DNA from: Bacillota bacterium | GTDB taxonomy: Bacteria; Bacillota; Bacilli; Alicyclobacillales; SLC66 | Direction: 5' to 3' | NCBI GenBank assembly: GCA_021820975.1 | Contig: JAKADA010000017.1 | Span: 1-41,687 of the forward strand | DNA length: 41,687 nucleotides | Part shown: piece by piece, positions 33,511-41,687 of the stretch | Position numbering within the stretch: the stretch's first letter is position 1 | How the letters are laid out: each line of letters starts with the position of its first letter | The notes under the pieces: generated by a model | Seen by the model: the letters and a program-made list of their open reading frames with translations, nothing else | The model's database searches: none | What the model was told of the DNA's origin: nothing | Program-made: the position numbers and the translations under genes

Positions 33511-34488
33511 TTGCCCAGAATAGCACCGTGGAGTTTTTTTACCAAGTCATTGCGCGGCCGCTTAGAAGAACTCAGCAAGGTGATCGGTACGTCAACCTTT
33601 TTTATCGTGACGATGCAAGATGGCTTTTTTACTATGGTTCGCTTATTTCACCGAACAGATGGATATGGAGACGATTTGTCAGCCACCCGTATTTCCAATC
33701 TTGCAGGGTTTGAAATAATGCATTCCACACAAGCTGTTATCATTTCGGATACCAAAGAAAACACAAAGGGAAAAGTCTTGTATGAACAGAAAATTGGTGC
33801 TTATATGGGAGCGCCTATTCTTTTAGAGGATGGTACCTTATATGGGACATTGGGAACAGTAAATGTTATTCCTTATGAATTTACACAATCAGAATATCAT
33901 ACGATGCAAATGGCGGCAGATTTACTTGCTTACATTGTAGATCTTGAACGTATGGCAGTGCATGATCCCTTAACAGGAGCATTGAATCGGTTGTTTTTGG
34001 ACCGACATTCACAAGGTCCGACTGCTGAATTTGGTGAATCGTTTGCTTTGTTGTACATTGATTTGGATGGTTTTAAAGACATTAATGATGTCTATGGTCA
34101 TGAATCTGGAGATGCAGTATTGCGGGTCATCGTTCAGCGATTAAAACGACGATTACGTACTGAAGATGTCATTGTACGTATCGGTGGGGATGAATTTGTC
34201 GTCATTCTAACAGATTTGGCTGATCAATCTTCTTTTGTCTCAAGCGCCGTTCATCGTTTGTATCGTTCACTTGATGTAGAGTTTGGTATCGGCTCGCATA
34301 CTTTTCATGTATCGGTAAGCATGGGTGTCAGTATGTATCCTGAACATGGCCGGGATTTTGCGAGTTTGATCCAAGCTGCTGATCGAGCCATGTATACCGT
34401 AAAAAAATCAGGTGGAAAAGGGTTTCAGATCTATTCTGCGGAGTTAGCATCACAACTTGAAGTGGGAACTGAAAGATTGGATGTTTGA
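33511..34488 (+). CDS. GAF-like sensor with GGDEF diguanylate cyclase domain
   Basis: A 325-residue soluble enzyme that should make c-di-GMP from two GTP. Residues about 20-145 are a GAF-like sensor; residues 155-315 are the GGDEF domain with DPLTGALNR, DLDGFKDIND and an intact GGDEF at 225-229. An RTED (216-219) five residues before it matches the RxxD inhibitory site, so product feedback is likely. TTG 33511 is preferred, after GGAGGGGA; GTG 33469 has no site. It sits directly after manC, within reach of a c-di-GMP riboswitch gene and an MshEN glycosyltransferase, and is the obvious local source of the signal. Confidence 0.92.
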   Translation: MPRIAPWSFFTKSLRGRLEELSKVIGTSTFFIVTMQDGFFTMVRLFHRTDGYGDDLSATRISNLAGFEIMHSTQAVIISDTKENTKGKVLYEQKIGAYMGAPILLEDGTLYGTLGTVNVIPYEFTQSEYHTMQMAADLLAYIVDLERMAVHDPLTGALNRLFLDRHSQGPTAEFGESFALLYIDLDGFKDINDVYGHESGDAVLRVIVQRLKRRLRTEDVIVRIGGDEFVVILTDLADQSSFVSSAVHRLYRSLDVEFGIGSHTFHVSVSMGVSMYPEHGRDFASLIQAADRAMYTVKKSGGKGFQIYSAELASQLEVGTERLDV

Positions 34489-34570
34489 ATGTCTTTCTAA
34501 GAATTCAGATATATGATACTATTTTTTAAGAAAATCCATTTACTAATTTGCTTACAATACACAGAGAGAT

Positions 34571-34586
34571 GCGCCACCTATGGCGC
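34571..34586 (+). other. Short perfect hairpin ahead of the response regulator
   Basis: GCGCCA-CCTA-TGGCGC followed by the T-rich TTGTTTGATTTT. It could be a terminator of the diguanylate cyclase transcript or an attenuator of the next gene; TACAAT at 34553 is a possible -10 box just before it. Confidence 0.4.
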
Positions 34587-34616
34587 TTGTTTGATTTTGG
34601 GATTGGGGGATTGATT

Positions 34617-35312
34617 ATGGACACTATCTTAATCATTGAGGACGATGAGGAAATAGCGCATCTATTAAATATGTATTTGGAACGTCATGATTTTCATGTG
34701 TTAACGACGGATGGTTGGGATGCACTTTCGCTTTTAGAGAATAACAAGGTAAACCTTATTTTATTGGATATCATGTTGCCTGGTGAAGATGGATTTGAAT
34801 TATGCCGCGAATTGCGAAAACGAACAGACATTCCCATTGTGTTTATGAGTGCAAAATCGGAAGACTCGGATAAAATTCTTGGTCTTACAGTCGGTGGTGA
34901 TGATTATGTCACAAAGCCGTTTAGTCCTAGTGAAGTTGTGGCTCGAGTAAAAGCTCAATTACGACGATATAAAGGTATGACTGGAAAAAATCAGCGTAAA
35001 TCACTCATCAAATTAGCCGACATGGAGATCGATGAAGAGCGTTTTGTCGTTCGGTTGCCTTATCGCACGATTACGTTATCTGCAAAAGAATTTCAGATAC
35101 TTGTCTTGATGGCGCAAAATCCGGATCATATTTATAAACCTGAGGAATTATTTCAATATATATGGAATTCGCCTAGTCTGGGCGATGCGAGAACCGTCAT
35201 GGTGCATATTAGTAATTTACGCAAAAAAATCGAACTGGACCCTACATGTCCCAAGTACATCGTGACTATTCGCGGCGTGGGTTATAAATTTATGGGGGAA
35301 GGGGCCGTATAG
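34617..35312 (+). CDS. OmpR/PhoB-family response regulator
   Basis: A 231-residue two-component regulator. The receiver domain (1-120) has IIEDD (acidic pocket 8-10), the phosphoacceptor Asp51 in ILLDIMLPGEDGFEL, and VTKPFSP with the conserved lysine. The C-terminal winged helix (about 135-230) has LSAKEFQILVLM and ARTVMVHISNLRKKIE with RGVGYKF. ATG 34617 has GGGGGA six bases upstream; TTG 34611 is a weaker option. The very large sensor kinase begins six bases after its stop, so the two are probably partners. Targets are unknown; the upstream glycan genes are a reasonable guess. Confidence 0.94.
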   Translation: MDTILIIEDDEEIAHLLNMYLERHDFHVLTTDGWDALSLLENNKVNLILLDIMLPGEDGFELCRELRKRTDIPIVFMSAKSEDSDKILGLTVGGDDYVTKPFSPSEVVARVKAQLRRYKGMTGKNQRKSLIKLADMEIDEERFVVRLPYRTITLSAKEFQILVLMAQNPDHIYKPEELFQYIWNSPSLGDARTVMVHISNLRKKIELDPTCPKYIVTIRGVGYKFMGEGAV

Positions 35313-35318
35313 GCATCG

Positions 35319-38300
35319 GTGTCTCTTATGGCTATAAAATGGGAACCTCTTCGCTATTACTTTCAGGAATCAGGGATGGTGACAGCCCAATTCTTGCCCT
35401 TGGCTTGTGCTATTACACGTTCTTTATTAGTGCTTCATGACAGTTTTCGTATACACGGCAGGCTTATGTTTGAAAATATTTCCATTCAACGGTCTGCCGA
35501 TGATGACTCCTTTAAAGCCATGTTTCAGGGGATTCAAAGAGATCCTGCAGAAACATCAATGGATACACGTTTTTTTCCGTATATGGCACCAGAGCAAACG
35601 GGACGACTCAGGAGACGCTTGGATCATCGGACAGATCTCTACTCATTAGGCGTTATTTTGTATGAACTTCTCATGGGATATGGCCCATTTGAGGTTTCGG
35701 AGCCGATTGAATGGATTCATGCGCATTTGGCAACACTTCCAAAACCTATTATTCGTCAAGATATTGCACCGATTCTTGCTGCAATCATCATTAAATGTTT
35801 AGAAAAATTGCCTGAACAAAGATATCAAAGTGCTGATGGTTTGTTGGCTGATTTAGAGGCAGTGTATCATGCGGTTCTCGGCCAAGTAGACCACTATCCG
35901 TCTGCGCTCGGTACGACGGATGTGCCAAGGGCATTACGAATATCCAGAAAATTATATGCACGTAATGAGGAAATGACCGCTTTACGTTCCTTTCATAAGA
36001 TGGCGATGAACGGAGAGCATGTGGCCGTAAGTCTTGTTGGCCAAGCTGGGTGTGGGAAAACCGCGCTCTTGCAAAATTTTTTGGATGAGAATCTCGCAGA
36101 ATCAAGCCGTTTAGCTGTAGGTCATGCTGTATCATCACAAGTTAGTGCGCCTTTTTCTCCTATCAGTGATGCTTTTCAATCATTAATTGAACGCTTGTTA
36201 ACAGGCGATGATCATGAAATTGAGGCGTGGAAAGCTGTATTCTCTTACTTTGAGTGGCCATCTGTTTTTTTTGATATTTTACCGAATTTTCGTTTTTTGG
36301 CAAACCCTACCCCTTCCATTTCCAATTTGCGAGCAGAAGATCATGTGAATTTACTCGTAAAGTCTTTTCATGCATTTTGCACGCTGATTGCATCCGCGGA
36401 ATATCCGCTTGTCATTGCGCTTGATGATCTACATTATGCGGATCAGGTAACGCTCGATCTTATTTCACGGATCATCTCAAACTCATCTTTACAATATGTG
36501 ATGTGGGTGAGCACATGGCGTACTGAGCCAAATCCTATAGAGTCTATTCAAGCCTCATCAGATAATGCGATTGGTTCACCATGGGTAACAGTCTATCTAA
36601 CACCGCTTCAAGAAGATGCTGTACGAGGTATGCTTGAAGATACTTTAGGAATTCGCGGTGAACAAGTAAATTGTCTAGCTCATCTTATTTATGAGCGAAC
36701 GCTTGGAAATGCGTTTTATACACGCCAATTCGTTTTGGAGTTAATTGAGAGGCGCTATCTCTATTTTGATTCCGAACATGAACAATGGATGATTCTATTT
36801 GAGGAAATTAAGAACCTCCCTGCTACGCAAAATGTCGTTGATCTCGTCATGTTGCAAGTGAATGAAATGCCGCAAGATACACTTGATTTATTAAATTGGA
36901 TTGCCTGTATGGCAAATAAAACGACGATTGACTTTTTGCAAGTTATTTCAGGCAGGACCGATGAGTTGATATCGCGTTTATTAACTCCTGCCGTAGTTAG
37001 AGGTATAATTTCGGTTACGCCACAAGGGATTGTTCGATTTGTACATGATCAAGCACAATGTGCTGTCTATACCGATATGCATGAAAAGAAAAAGGAAGAT
37101 CGGCACGATGCAATAGCTAAAGCGCTCATGAGTCTTGCGGAGGATCCAAAAGCACGAATTTTTCAGATTGTTTATCACCTTGATCATGGACATAAACCTT
37201 TCGGTGAACGTATCGAGTTTGCTCGTTTTCATTTAGAAGCTGGTACACGTGCCAGAGAATCTGCAGCATTTCATACAGCGGTTACCTATTTGACGTCAGG
37301 TTATCGTGTACTTCGGTACCATGATTGGGATGAGCAGCATGATCTTATGTGGGATTTAGCTTGGAACTTAGCCTATAGTGAATATGCTGTCTATAATTTA
37401 AAACGATCGGATTATTTTCTTGAACAAACGATACGGCATGCTATAACCATAGAACAATTGGCTCAGGCGTATCGCATGAAAATACTGATGCTTACTCATA
37501 CAGGGAAAATTGTTGAAGCTACTGATATGGCCTTACAAGGATTAGATCGTTTAGGTTTGCACGTTAAAGCACCATCATCACCGTTAGGATTGCTGTGGCC
37601 GTTTGTGAAATTGTTGTTGCGATGGAGATTTCGATCACCGTCATCGATAGCTAAGTTACCTATACTACAAGATCAACGACTTGTTTTGCAAATGAAAATG
37701 CTGCACTCGATATCTCCTGTCGCTGTTCGTGTGAGTTCCAATCTTATGCTACTTATCAATATGACGATGTTGGAACAAAGTTTAGCACAAGGGTTATCTG
37801 CTGATTCTGCTGTAGGTTTTTGCACGTTAGGTATGTTGTTGTGCACAATCTTACATCGTTTTGACCTTGGTCGAGCCTATGGTAGTCTTGGATTACGCAT
37901 TGCTCGCCGATTTAACGAGCCTGATGTATTGTGCAGTGTTTATTTTACTCATGCAGCGTTTATTGATCCGTGGATTGGCAGGTATAGCAATACCGTTAAA
38001 AGGTTACAGAAAAGCAAGGTTTTAGCGTGTCAGGCTGGTAATGTTATTATGGAAAATTCTTCAACGACGTTTCTCATCTTAGTTGATTGGATGCAAGGGC
38101 AATCACTTGCACGCAATTACGATATGTTGAAAAGTTATGAGCAAACTATTTCCTTGCATGGTGATTACGTAATTATAAATTTTTACAAGGTGATAGTATG
38201 CCTTAATCGGACAATGGCGGAAGATGCACCGATCAGTGAAGTGTGGCCGTTGCTTCAAGAGTCCGATGAGACGTCTCGACTTTTTACGATTGTTGCCATT

Positions 38301-40310
38301 TTATTTGTGGCTGTGTTACAGAATTTGACGCATGATGCCAAACGACTGATTATGGACCCTTTGATGAAAAATCAGACTCGTTTGGTGACTTTAGTAACGC
38401 CTGATTTCCTTGCTTTAAAAGCGATTCATTACGGACGTGTGATTCATGAAATGACATTTTCTGAACGACATCATACACGCCGATTTTTAAAGCACGATAT
38501 ACAGTTTCTAGAGCATGTGGTAAAGCATGCTCCAGAAAACCATTTGGCTAAGTTATGGATTGTGAAAGCTTGCTTTGCCATTTTTGACAATCGCCTTACA
38601 GACGCAATTGATTGGTTTGAAAAAGCAGGGGAGGAAGCTGAATTTCAAGGGTTTTGTCATTATGCCGGGTTGTGTTTTGAAGAAGCAGCGCGTGTTGCTT
38701 CGATGTGTAAGCGCAGTTTTGCAAGCTCGATGTACCTGCAACGGGGCTTACATATCTATGCGAATTGGGGTGCCATGGCCAAAGTTGATCAGCTAAAAAA
38801 ACAACTTGATAGCAGGACTCCTACAGCACCGACAGGGCAGCAATTATTGGTGGTTACTCGAACTATGGATCAATTATCTCGGGAGTTGGATCTTGAAGTT
38901 GTCCTTGACGTGACACAATCTATCTCGCAGGAAGTAACGTTGAACCGCTTATTGGAGAAATTGGTAAAAGGCATGGTGCTTCATGCAGGTGCTCAACGCG
39001 GTGCGATCATTTTAGTACGTGAAACTGGATTGTATGTGGAAGCAGAAAGTGGAGTCAAGGCCGATCAAATTCAGCTTTATGACGGTACAACCCCCTTAGA
39101 AAATTTTTCGCGTTTGCCTAAGAGCATTATCCATTTTGTCCACCGGACAGGTCAAACTTTGGTCCTAGAAGATGCCAAAGTTGACGTAAGATTTTCTAAT
39201 GATAGGTATATTGTGAGTGAACAGGTAGACTCAGTCATGTGTCTACCTATTATGCGTCAAGGGATGATAAGTGGAATCGTCTATCTCGAACACCGCGATT
39301 TACCGCAAATATTTACGCAAGAGCAACTGCGTATCGTTTCAATTATTGGTGGCCAAGCGGCAGTATCACTTGAAAATGCACGATTATATGAGACGCTTGA
39401 GTCAAAGATACGTGAACGCACGGATGAACTGGAGTTATCCAATGCGTCGCTTAGAGAGGTGAATGAACAATTGTCTCAGTCTGAAACGATGCGACGGCAA
39501 ATGATCAGTGACATCTCTCATGATCTTCGTACGCCACTTACGTCCATTCAAGGATATATTGAAGCAGTTCTTGAAGGTGTCGTTTCAGATAGAGATGTTG
39601 AGCACTTCTTAACGATTGCTAGGGATAGATCGGTGCAAATGAATCATTTAATTCAAGACCTCCTTGATATCTCCAAATTTGATGAACACCAGGGCCAATT
39701 ACATAAGGAAATGGTGTCGCTTCTTGATCTTGTGCATGCGATTTATCATCGACATGAATTTGATATACGACATGCAGGTATACAGTTTGAAACTTTACTT
39801 GATCCTATCTTACAAGCGATGGACGTCGTAGATTGGGATAATGTATTATCTGATCGCGAAATTTTCGTTCACGTAGATATTCGCCGAATCGATCAGGTAT
39901 TTAGTAATCTTGTGCATAATGCGATTCGTCATACCCAATCAGGAGGTTATATTCGCATTGGTGCTTGGCTTTGTATCGATGAGTTCGGAGAGCTTGTACA
40001 GGATGGACAGACAGCAACATTTGTTCGATTTGATGTATTAGATACAGGAGTTGGTATAAGTCCAGATGACTTGCCATTTATCTTTGAACGGTTTTACAAA
40101 GTAGACCGTTCACGTGGTAAGGATTCGAGTGGAAGTGGTTTAGGGCTTGCTATTTCACGGGCGATTGTTGAAGCACACAATGGACGTATTTTTGCGACAA
40201 GTAAGCTCTCTTATGGTAGTACATTTCATGTGGTTCTGCCGATAGCAGCTTCGATCAAAGATGATCAAGTTTATACCAATGACGACGATACGATCATCCT
40301 ATTAGATTAA
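35319..40310 (+). CDS. Giant sensor: truncated pseudokinase, AAA-type ATPase, GAF and histidine kinase
   Basis: A 1663-residue cytoplasmic signalling protein of the multi-kinase histidine kinase type. Residues 1-190 match only the C-lobe of a Ser/Thr kinase (YMAPEQTGRLRRRLDHRTDLYSLGVILYELL). The ATP-binding lobe is absent and the catalytic HRD is degenerate (IHGRLMFENI), so it should not be an active Ser/Thr kinase. An ATPase follows (Walker A GQAGCGKT at 241-248, Walker B LVIALDDLHYAD), then a helical TPR-like region, a GAF domain (about 1205-1355), a HisKA box with His1401 (SDISHDLRTPL) and a HATPase (HNAIRHTQSGG, DTGVGIS, GSGLGLAISRAI). It starts at GTG 35319 or ATG 35328. The response regulator just upstream is its likely partner. 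Confidence 0.9.
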   Translation: MSLMAIKWEPLRYYFQESGMVTAQFLPLACAITRSLLVLHDSFRIHGRLMFENISIQRSADDDSFKAMFQGIQRDPAETSMDTRFFPYMAPEQTGRLRRRLDHRTDLYSLGVILYELLMGYGPFEVSEPIEWIHAHLATLPKPIIRQDIAPILAAIIIKCLEKLPEQRYQSADGLLADLEAVYHAVLGQVDHYPSALGTTDVPRALRISRKLYARNEEMTALRSFHKMAMNGEHVAVSLVGQAGCGKTALLQNFLDENLAESSRLAVGHAVSSQVSAPFSPISDAFQSLIERLLTGDDHEIEAWKAVFSYFEWPSVFFDILPNFRFLANPTPSISNLRAEDHVNLLVKSFHAFCTLIASAEYPLVIALDDLHYADQVTLDLISRIISNSSLQYVMWVSTWRTEPNPIESIQASSDNAIGSPWVTVYLTPLQEDAVRGMLEDTLGIRGEQVNCLAHLIYERTLGNAFYTRQFVLELIERRYLYFDSEHEQWMILFEEIKNLPATQNVVDLVMLQVNEMPQDTLDLLNWIACMANKTTIDFLQVISGRTDELISRLLTPAVVRGIISVTPQGIVRFVHDQAQCAVYTDMHEKKKEDRHDAIAKALMSLAEDPKARIFQIVYHLDHGHKPFGERIEFARFHLEAGTRARESAAFHTAVTYLTSGYRVLRYHDWDEQHDLMWDLAWNLAYSEYAVYNLKRSDYFLEQTIRHAITIEQLAQAYRMKILMLTHTGKIVEATDMALQGLDRLGLHVKAPSSPLGLLWPFVKLLLRWRFRSPSSIAKLPILQDQRLVLQMKMLHSISPVAVRVSSNLMLLINMTMLEQSLAQGLSADSAVGFCTLGMLLCTILHRFDLGRAYGSLGLRIARRFNEPDVLCSVYFTHAAFIDPWIGRYSNTVKRLQKSKVLACQAGNVIMENSSTTFLILVDWMQGQSLARNYDMLKSYEQTISLHGDYVIINFYKVIVCLNRTMAEDAPISEVWPLLQESDETSRLFTIVAILFVAVLQNLTHDAKRLIMDPLMKNQTRLVTLVTPDFLALKAIHYGRVIHEMTFSERHHTRRFLKHDIQFLEHVVKHAPENHLAKLWIVKACFAIFDNRLTDAIDWFEKAGEEAEFQGFCHYAGLCFEEAARVASMCKRSFASSMYLQRGLHIYANWGAMAKVDQLKKQLDSRTPTAPTGQQLLVVTRTMDQLSRELDLEVVLDVTQSISQEVTLNRLLEKLVKGMVLHAGAQRGAIILVRETGLYVEAESGVKADQIQLYDGTTPLENFSRLPKSIIHFVHRTGQTLVLEDAKVDVRFSNDRYIVSEQVDSVMCLPIMRQGMISGIVYLEHRDLPQIFTQEQLRIVSIIGGQAAVSLENARLYETLESKIRERTDELELSNASLREVNEQLSQSETMRRQMISDISHDLRTPLTSIQGYIEAVLEGVVSDRDVEHFLTIARDRSVQMNHLIQDLLDISKFDEHQGQLHKEMVSLLDLVHAIYHRHEFDIRHAGIQFETLLDPILQAMDVVDWDNVLSDREIFVHVDIRRIDQVFSNLVHNAIRHTQSGGYIRIGAWLCIDEFGELVQDGQTATFVRFDVLDTGVGISPDDLPFIFERFYKVDRSRGKDSSGSGLGLAISRAIVEAHNGRIFATSKLSYGSTFHVVLPIAASIKDDQVYTNDDDTIILLD

Positions 40311-40388
40311 CATAACTCTTTTTGCGTTAGATTTTCTGCTACAATGTTACTCGTGGTCCATGGCAAATCGTGAGGAGATGAACATTCA

Positions 40389-41159
40389 TTGAATATATAC
40401 ACCTTAGTGGCAGCCTTTTTGGGTACCGGGGTGGAATTTGTAGAGGCTTTGACTATTGTCCTTGCTGTAGGTACGGTGCGTGGTTTAAAAAGCGGACTTT
40501 TAGGCGCGTTTTCTGCCGTTGTGGTTCTTGCCCTTCTTATTTTGATTATCGGTGCCCCCCTTGTTCATATCGTGCAATTGCCAGTTGTGCAAGCCATCAT
40601 AGGGCTGTTGTTGTTGTTGTTTGGCATCAGATGGCTGCGTAAAGCTGTTTTGCGTTATGCGGGTTTGATCGCGTTACATGATGAAGCAGTTGCTTTTGAG
40701 AAGGAGAAGAAACGTCTTCATACAGCAGACGAGATCATAGGTTCTTTTGACAAAGTTGGCTTTGGAACGGCTTTTGCTGGCACTTTCTTAGAAGGGCTTG
40801 AAGCAGCTTTTATCGTTCTTACGTTTGGTGCAACGGCTCATGCGATGCCAGCTGCGGCAATAGGCGCTGCTTTAGCTTTTGTTGTTGTGCTTTTGCTTGG
40901 TATTGTTTTGCGAAAACCACTTACGCTTATTCCGGAAAACACGATGAAATTTATTGTTGGACTCCTTTTAACGAGTTTTGGCGCCTTTTTTGTTGGAGAA
41001 AGTCTCGGGGCAGCTTGGCCACAACAGGATTTGTCGATTGTTTATATGGCACTTTCGATTGTTATTTTTACCTTACTGTTTGTATGGCATGCAAAGACGG
41101 TGATAAAAAAGAAGCAATATGCAGCGCAACAAGTGAGTAGTGAAGCAGGGAGGATGTAG
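40389..41159 (+). CDS. Polytopic membrane protein (COG4280-like, duplicated ExxE motif)
   Basis: A 256-residue membrane protein with about seven helices. Two half repeats each carry a glutamate pair in a helix: GVEFVEALTIVL near residues 15-26 and LEGLEAAFIVLTFG near 132-145. This recalls the REGLE motif of FTR1 iron permeases and related cation transporters, but the family (COG4280-like, as I recall it) has no settled function. TTG 40389 is the only start before the first helix; GAGGAG is 11 bases upstream. A four-codon frame (ATG 40378 to TGA 40392) lies between site and start. It is followed by a small membrane gene two bases later. Confidence 0.75.
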   Translation: MNIYTLVAAFLGTGVEFVEALTIVLAVGTVRGLKSGLLGAFSAVVVLALLILIIGAPLVHIVQLPVVQAIIGLLLLLFGIRWLRKAVLRYAGLIALHDEAVAFEKEKKRLHTADEIIGSFDKVGFGTAFAGTFLEGLEAAFIVLTFGATAHAMPAAAIGAALAFVVVLLLGIVLRKPLTLIPENTMKFIVGLLLTSFGAFFVGESLGAAWPQQDLSIVYMALSIVIFTLLFVWHAKTVIKKKQYAAQQVSSEAGRM

Positions 41160-41161
41160 CC

Positions 41162-41350
41162 GTGAAGACGTTAGTGAAATTGGTTTTTGATGATCCTCGT
41201 TTGGTTCTTGTACTTGTTTTCTTTTTAGTATTAGCTGTTATTTTCAAGATAACACATCAGCCAATCTTGGTAGCTATCAGCATTTGGGTGGGGATCTTGG
41301 CATCTATATTTAATGCCGTACGTTATTCTTTGCAAAAAGCCTCAAAATAA
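41162..41350 (+). CDS. Small two-helix membrane protein
   Basis: A 62-residue protein with two hydrophobic segments (about 13-30 and 34-52), not recognised. The start is GTG 41162 with AGGGAGGAT just upstream inside the end of the preceding gene, and the two-base gap indicates coupling with the 40389 membrane protein. The two may work together. Confidence 0.7.
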   Translation: MKTLVKLVFDDPRLVLVLVFFLVLAVIFKITHQPILVAISIWVGILASIFNAVRYSLQKASK

Positions 41351-41357
41351 GAAGCCT

Positions 41358-41397
41358 AAATCTCCGTATTTTAAGTTGTTTTTAGGTACGGAGATTT
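41358..41397 (+). terminator. Inverted repeat, probable terminator
   Basis: AAATCTCCGTA (41358-41368) and TACGGAGATTT (41387-41397) are exact complements around an 18-base loop. The 3' arm ends in three T only, so termination may be partial. Confidence 0.5.
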
Positions 41398-41422
41398 GTA
41401 AATATGTTCCTTTTAAAAAGGC

Positions 41423-41451
41423 TTGCAAAATGGGCAAGCCCTCGCTATAAT
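41423..41451 (+). promoter_or_regulatory. Promoter of the tRNA cluster
   Basis: TTGCAA (41423-41428), a 17-base spacer and a perfect TATAAT (41446-41451), with the first tRNA beginning 20 bases later. Confidence 0.8.
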
Positions 41452-41471
41452 AAGCAAGGTAAGTCGCTTAC

Positions 41472-41547
41472 GGGGATATAGCTCAGCTGGTAGAGCACCT
41501 GCCTTGCACGCAGGGGGTCAGCGGTTCGAATCCGCTTATCTCCACCA
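41472..41547 (+). tRNA. tRNA-Ala (anticodon TGC)
   Basis: A complete cloverleaf: GGGGATA/TATCTCC acceptor stem, TAGCTCAGCTGGTAGAGC D arm, anticodon loop CTTGCAC, GGTTCGAATCC T arm, and an encoded CCA. Confidence 0.97.
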
Positions 41548-41552
41548 CATAT

Positions 41553-41627
41553 TCCTCGATAGCTCAGCGGTAGAGCATCCGGCTGTTAACCGGAGGGTCG
41601 TAGGTTCGAATCCTACTCGGGGAGCCA
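41553..41627 (+). tRNA. tRNA-Asn (anticodon GTT)
   Basis: A complete cloverleaf: TCCTCGA/TCGGGGA acceptor stem, anticodon loop CTGTTAA, GGTTCGAATCC T arm, G discriminator and encoded CCA. It follows tRNA-Ala by five bases. Confidence 0.97.
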
Positions 41628-41634
41628 TTTTTTT

Positions 41635-41687
41635 GGAGTGATGGCCGAGTTGGTCGAAGGCGCTCGCCTGCTAAGCGAGTATACACT
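41635..41687 (+). tRNA. tRNA-Ser (anticodon GCT), partial
   Basis: Acceptor start GGAGTGA, the long D arm typical of serine tRNAs (TGGCCGAGTTGGTCGAAGGC) and anticodon loop CTGCTAA. The variable arm is cut by the window end. Confidence 0.93.

Noticed and set aside
41423-41641. 72-residue open frame across the tRNA cluster
   Set aside because: It is the translation of tRNA-Ala and tRNA-Asn sequence, a known artefact.
1-41687. CRISPR arrays, prophage or restriction systems
   Set aside because: No regularly spaced repeats, Cas, integrase, capsid or methyltransferase motifs were seen on either strand.

Overview
The window looks like chromosomal DNA from a moderately AT-rich Gram-positive bacterium of the Bacillota (Bacilli, possibly an Alicyclobacillus-like relative; the genus is an impression, not a proof). 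The reasons are strong AGGAGG-type ribosome binding sites with frequent GTG/TTG starts, an LCP cell-wall ligase, a LacI regulator, cre-like operators, a sugar ABC importer without its own ATPase, and tRNAs with encoded CCA ends. No outer-membrane genes are visible.

Layout. 1-107 is the 3' end of a group II intron. 241-7552 is a carbohydrate island: a winged-helix regulator, a sugar-binding protein, two permeases, an intracellular GH2 enzyme and a secreted GH43 enzyme. 7643-11069 is housekeeping and stress: RmuC, a DHA2-type efflux pump and an OsmC-like protein. 11363-13921 is a LacI regulator, its likely operators and a GH1 beta-glucosidase. 14006-16553 holds an unrecognised membrane-anchored protein and an LCP protein.

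16613-35312 is the most interesting part. It holds two tandem exosortase-family proteins, each with an EpsI-like C-terminal extension. Next to them is a small secreted protein ending in a DTLPEAP-hydrophobic-RKRK tail, and a paralogue ending in DTLPEAS lies about 9 kb away. A third secreted protein ends in a sortase-like IPYTG tail. The same region has a secreted GH92 alpha-mannosidase-type enzyme behind a class I cyclic-di-GMP riboswitch, a membrane GT2 glycosyltransferase with an N-terminal MshEN (c-di-GMP-binding type) domain, and a GT-C (PMT/ArnT-like) glycosyltransferase. It also has a polyprenyl-phosphate-mannose-synthase-like GT2-GtrA protein, a ManC-type GDP-mannose enzyme and a GGDEF diguanylate cyclase. 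The pieces suggest a c-di-GMP-controlled system that makes, anchors and trims mannose-containing surface glycoconjugates. That linkage is inference from gene content.

34617-40310 encodes an OmpR-type response regulator and a 1663-residue pseudokinase/ATPase/GAF/histidine kinase. 40389-41350 encodes two membrane proteins. The window ends in a tRNA cluster (Ala-TGC, Asn-GTT, Ser-GCT), the last cut by the window edge.
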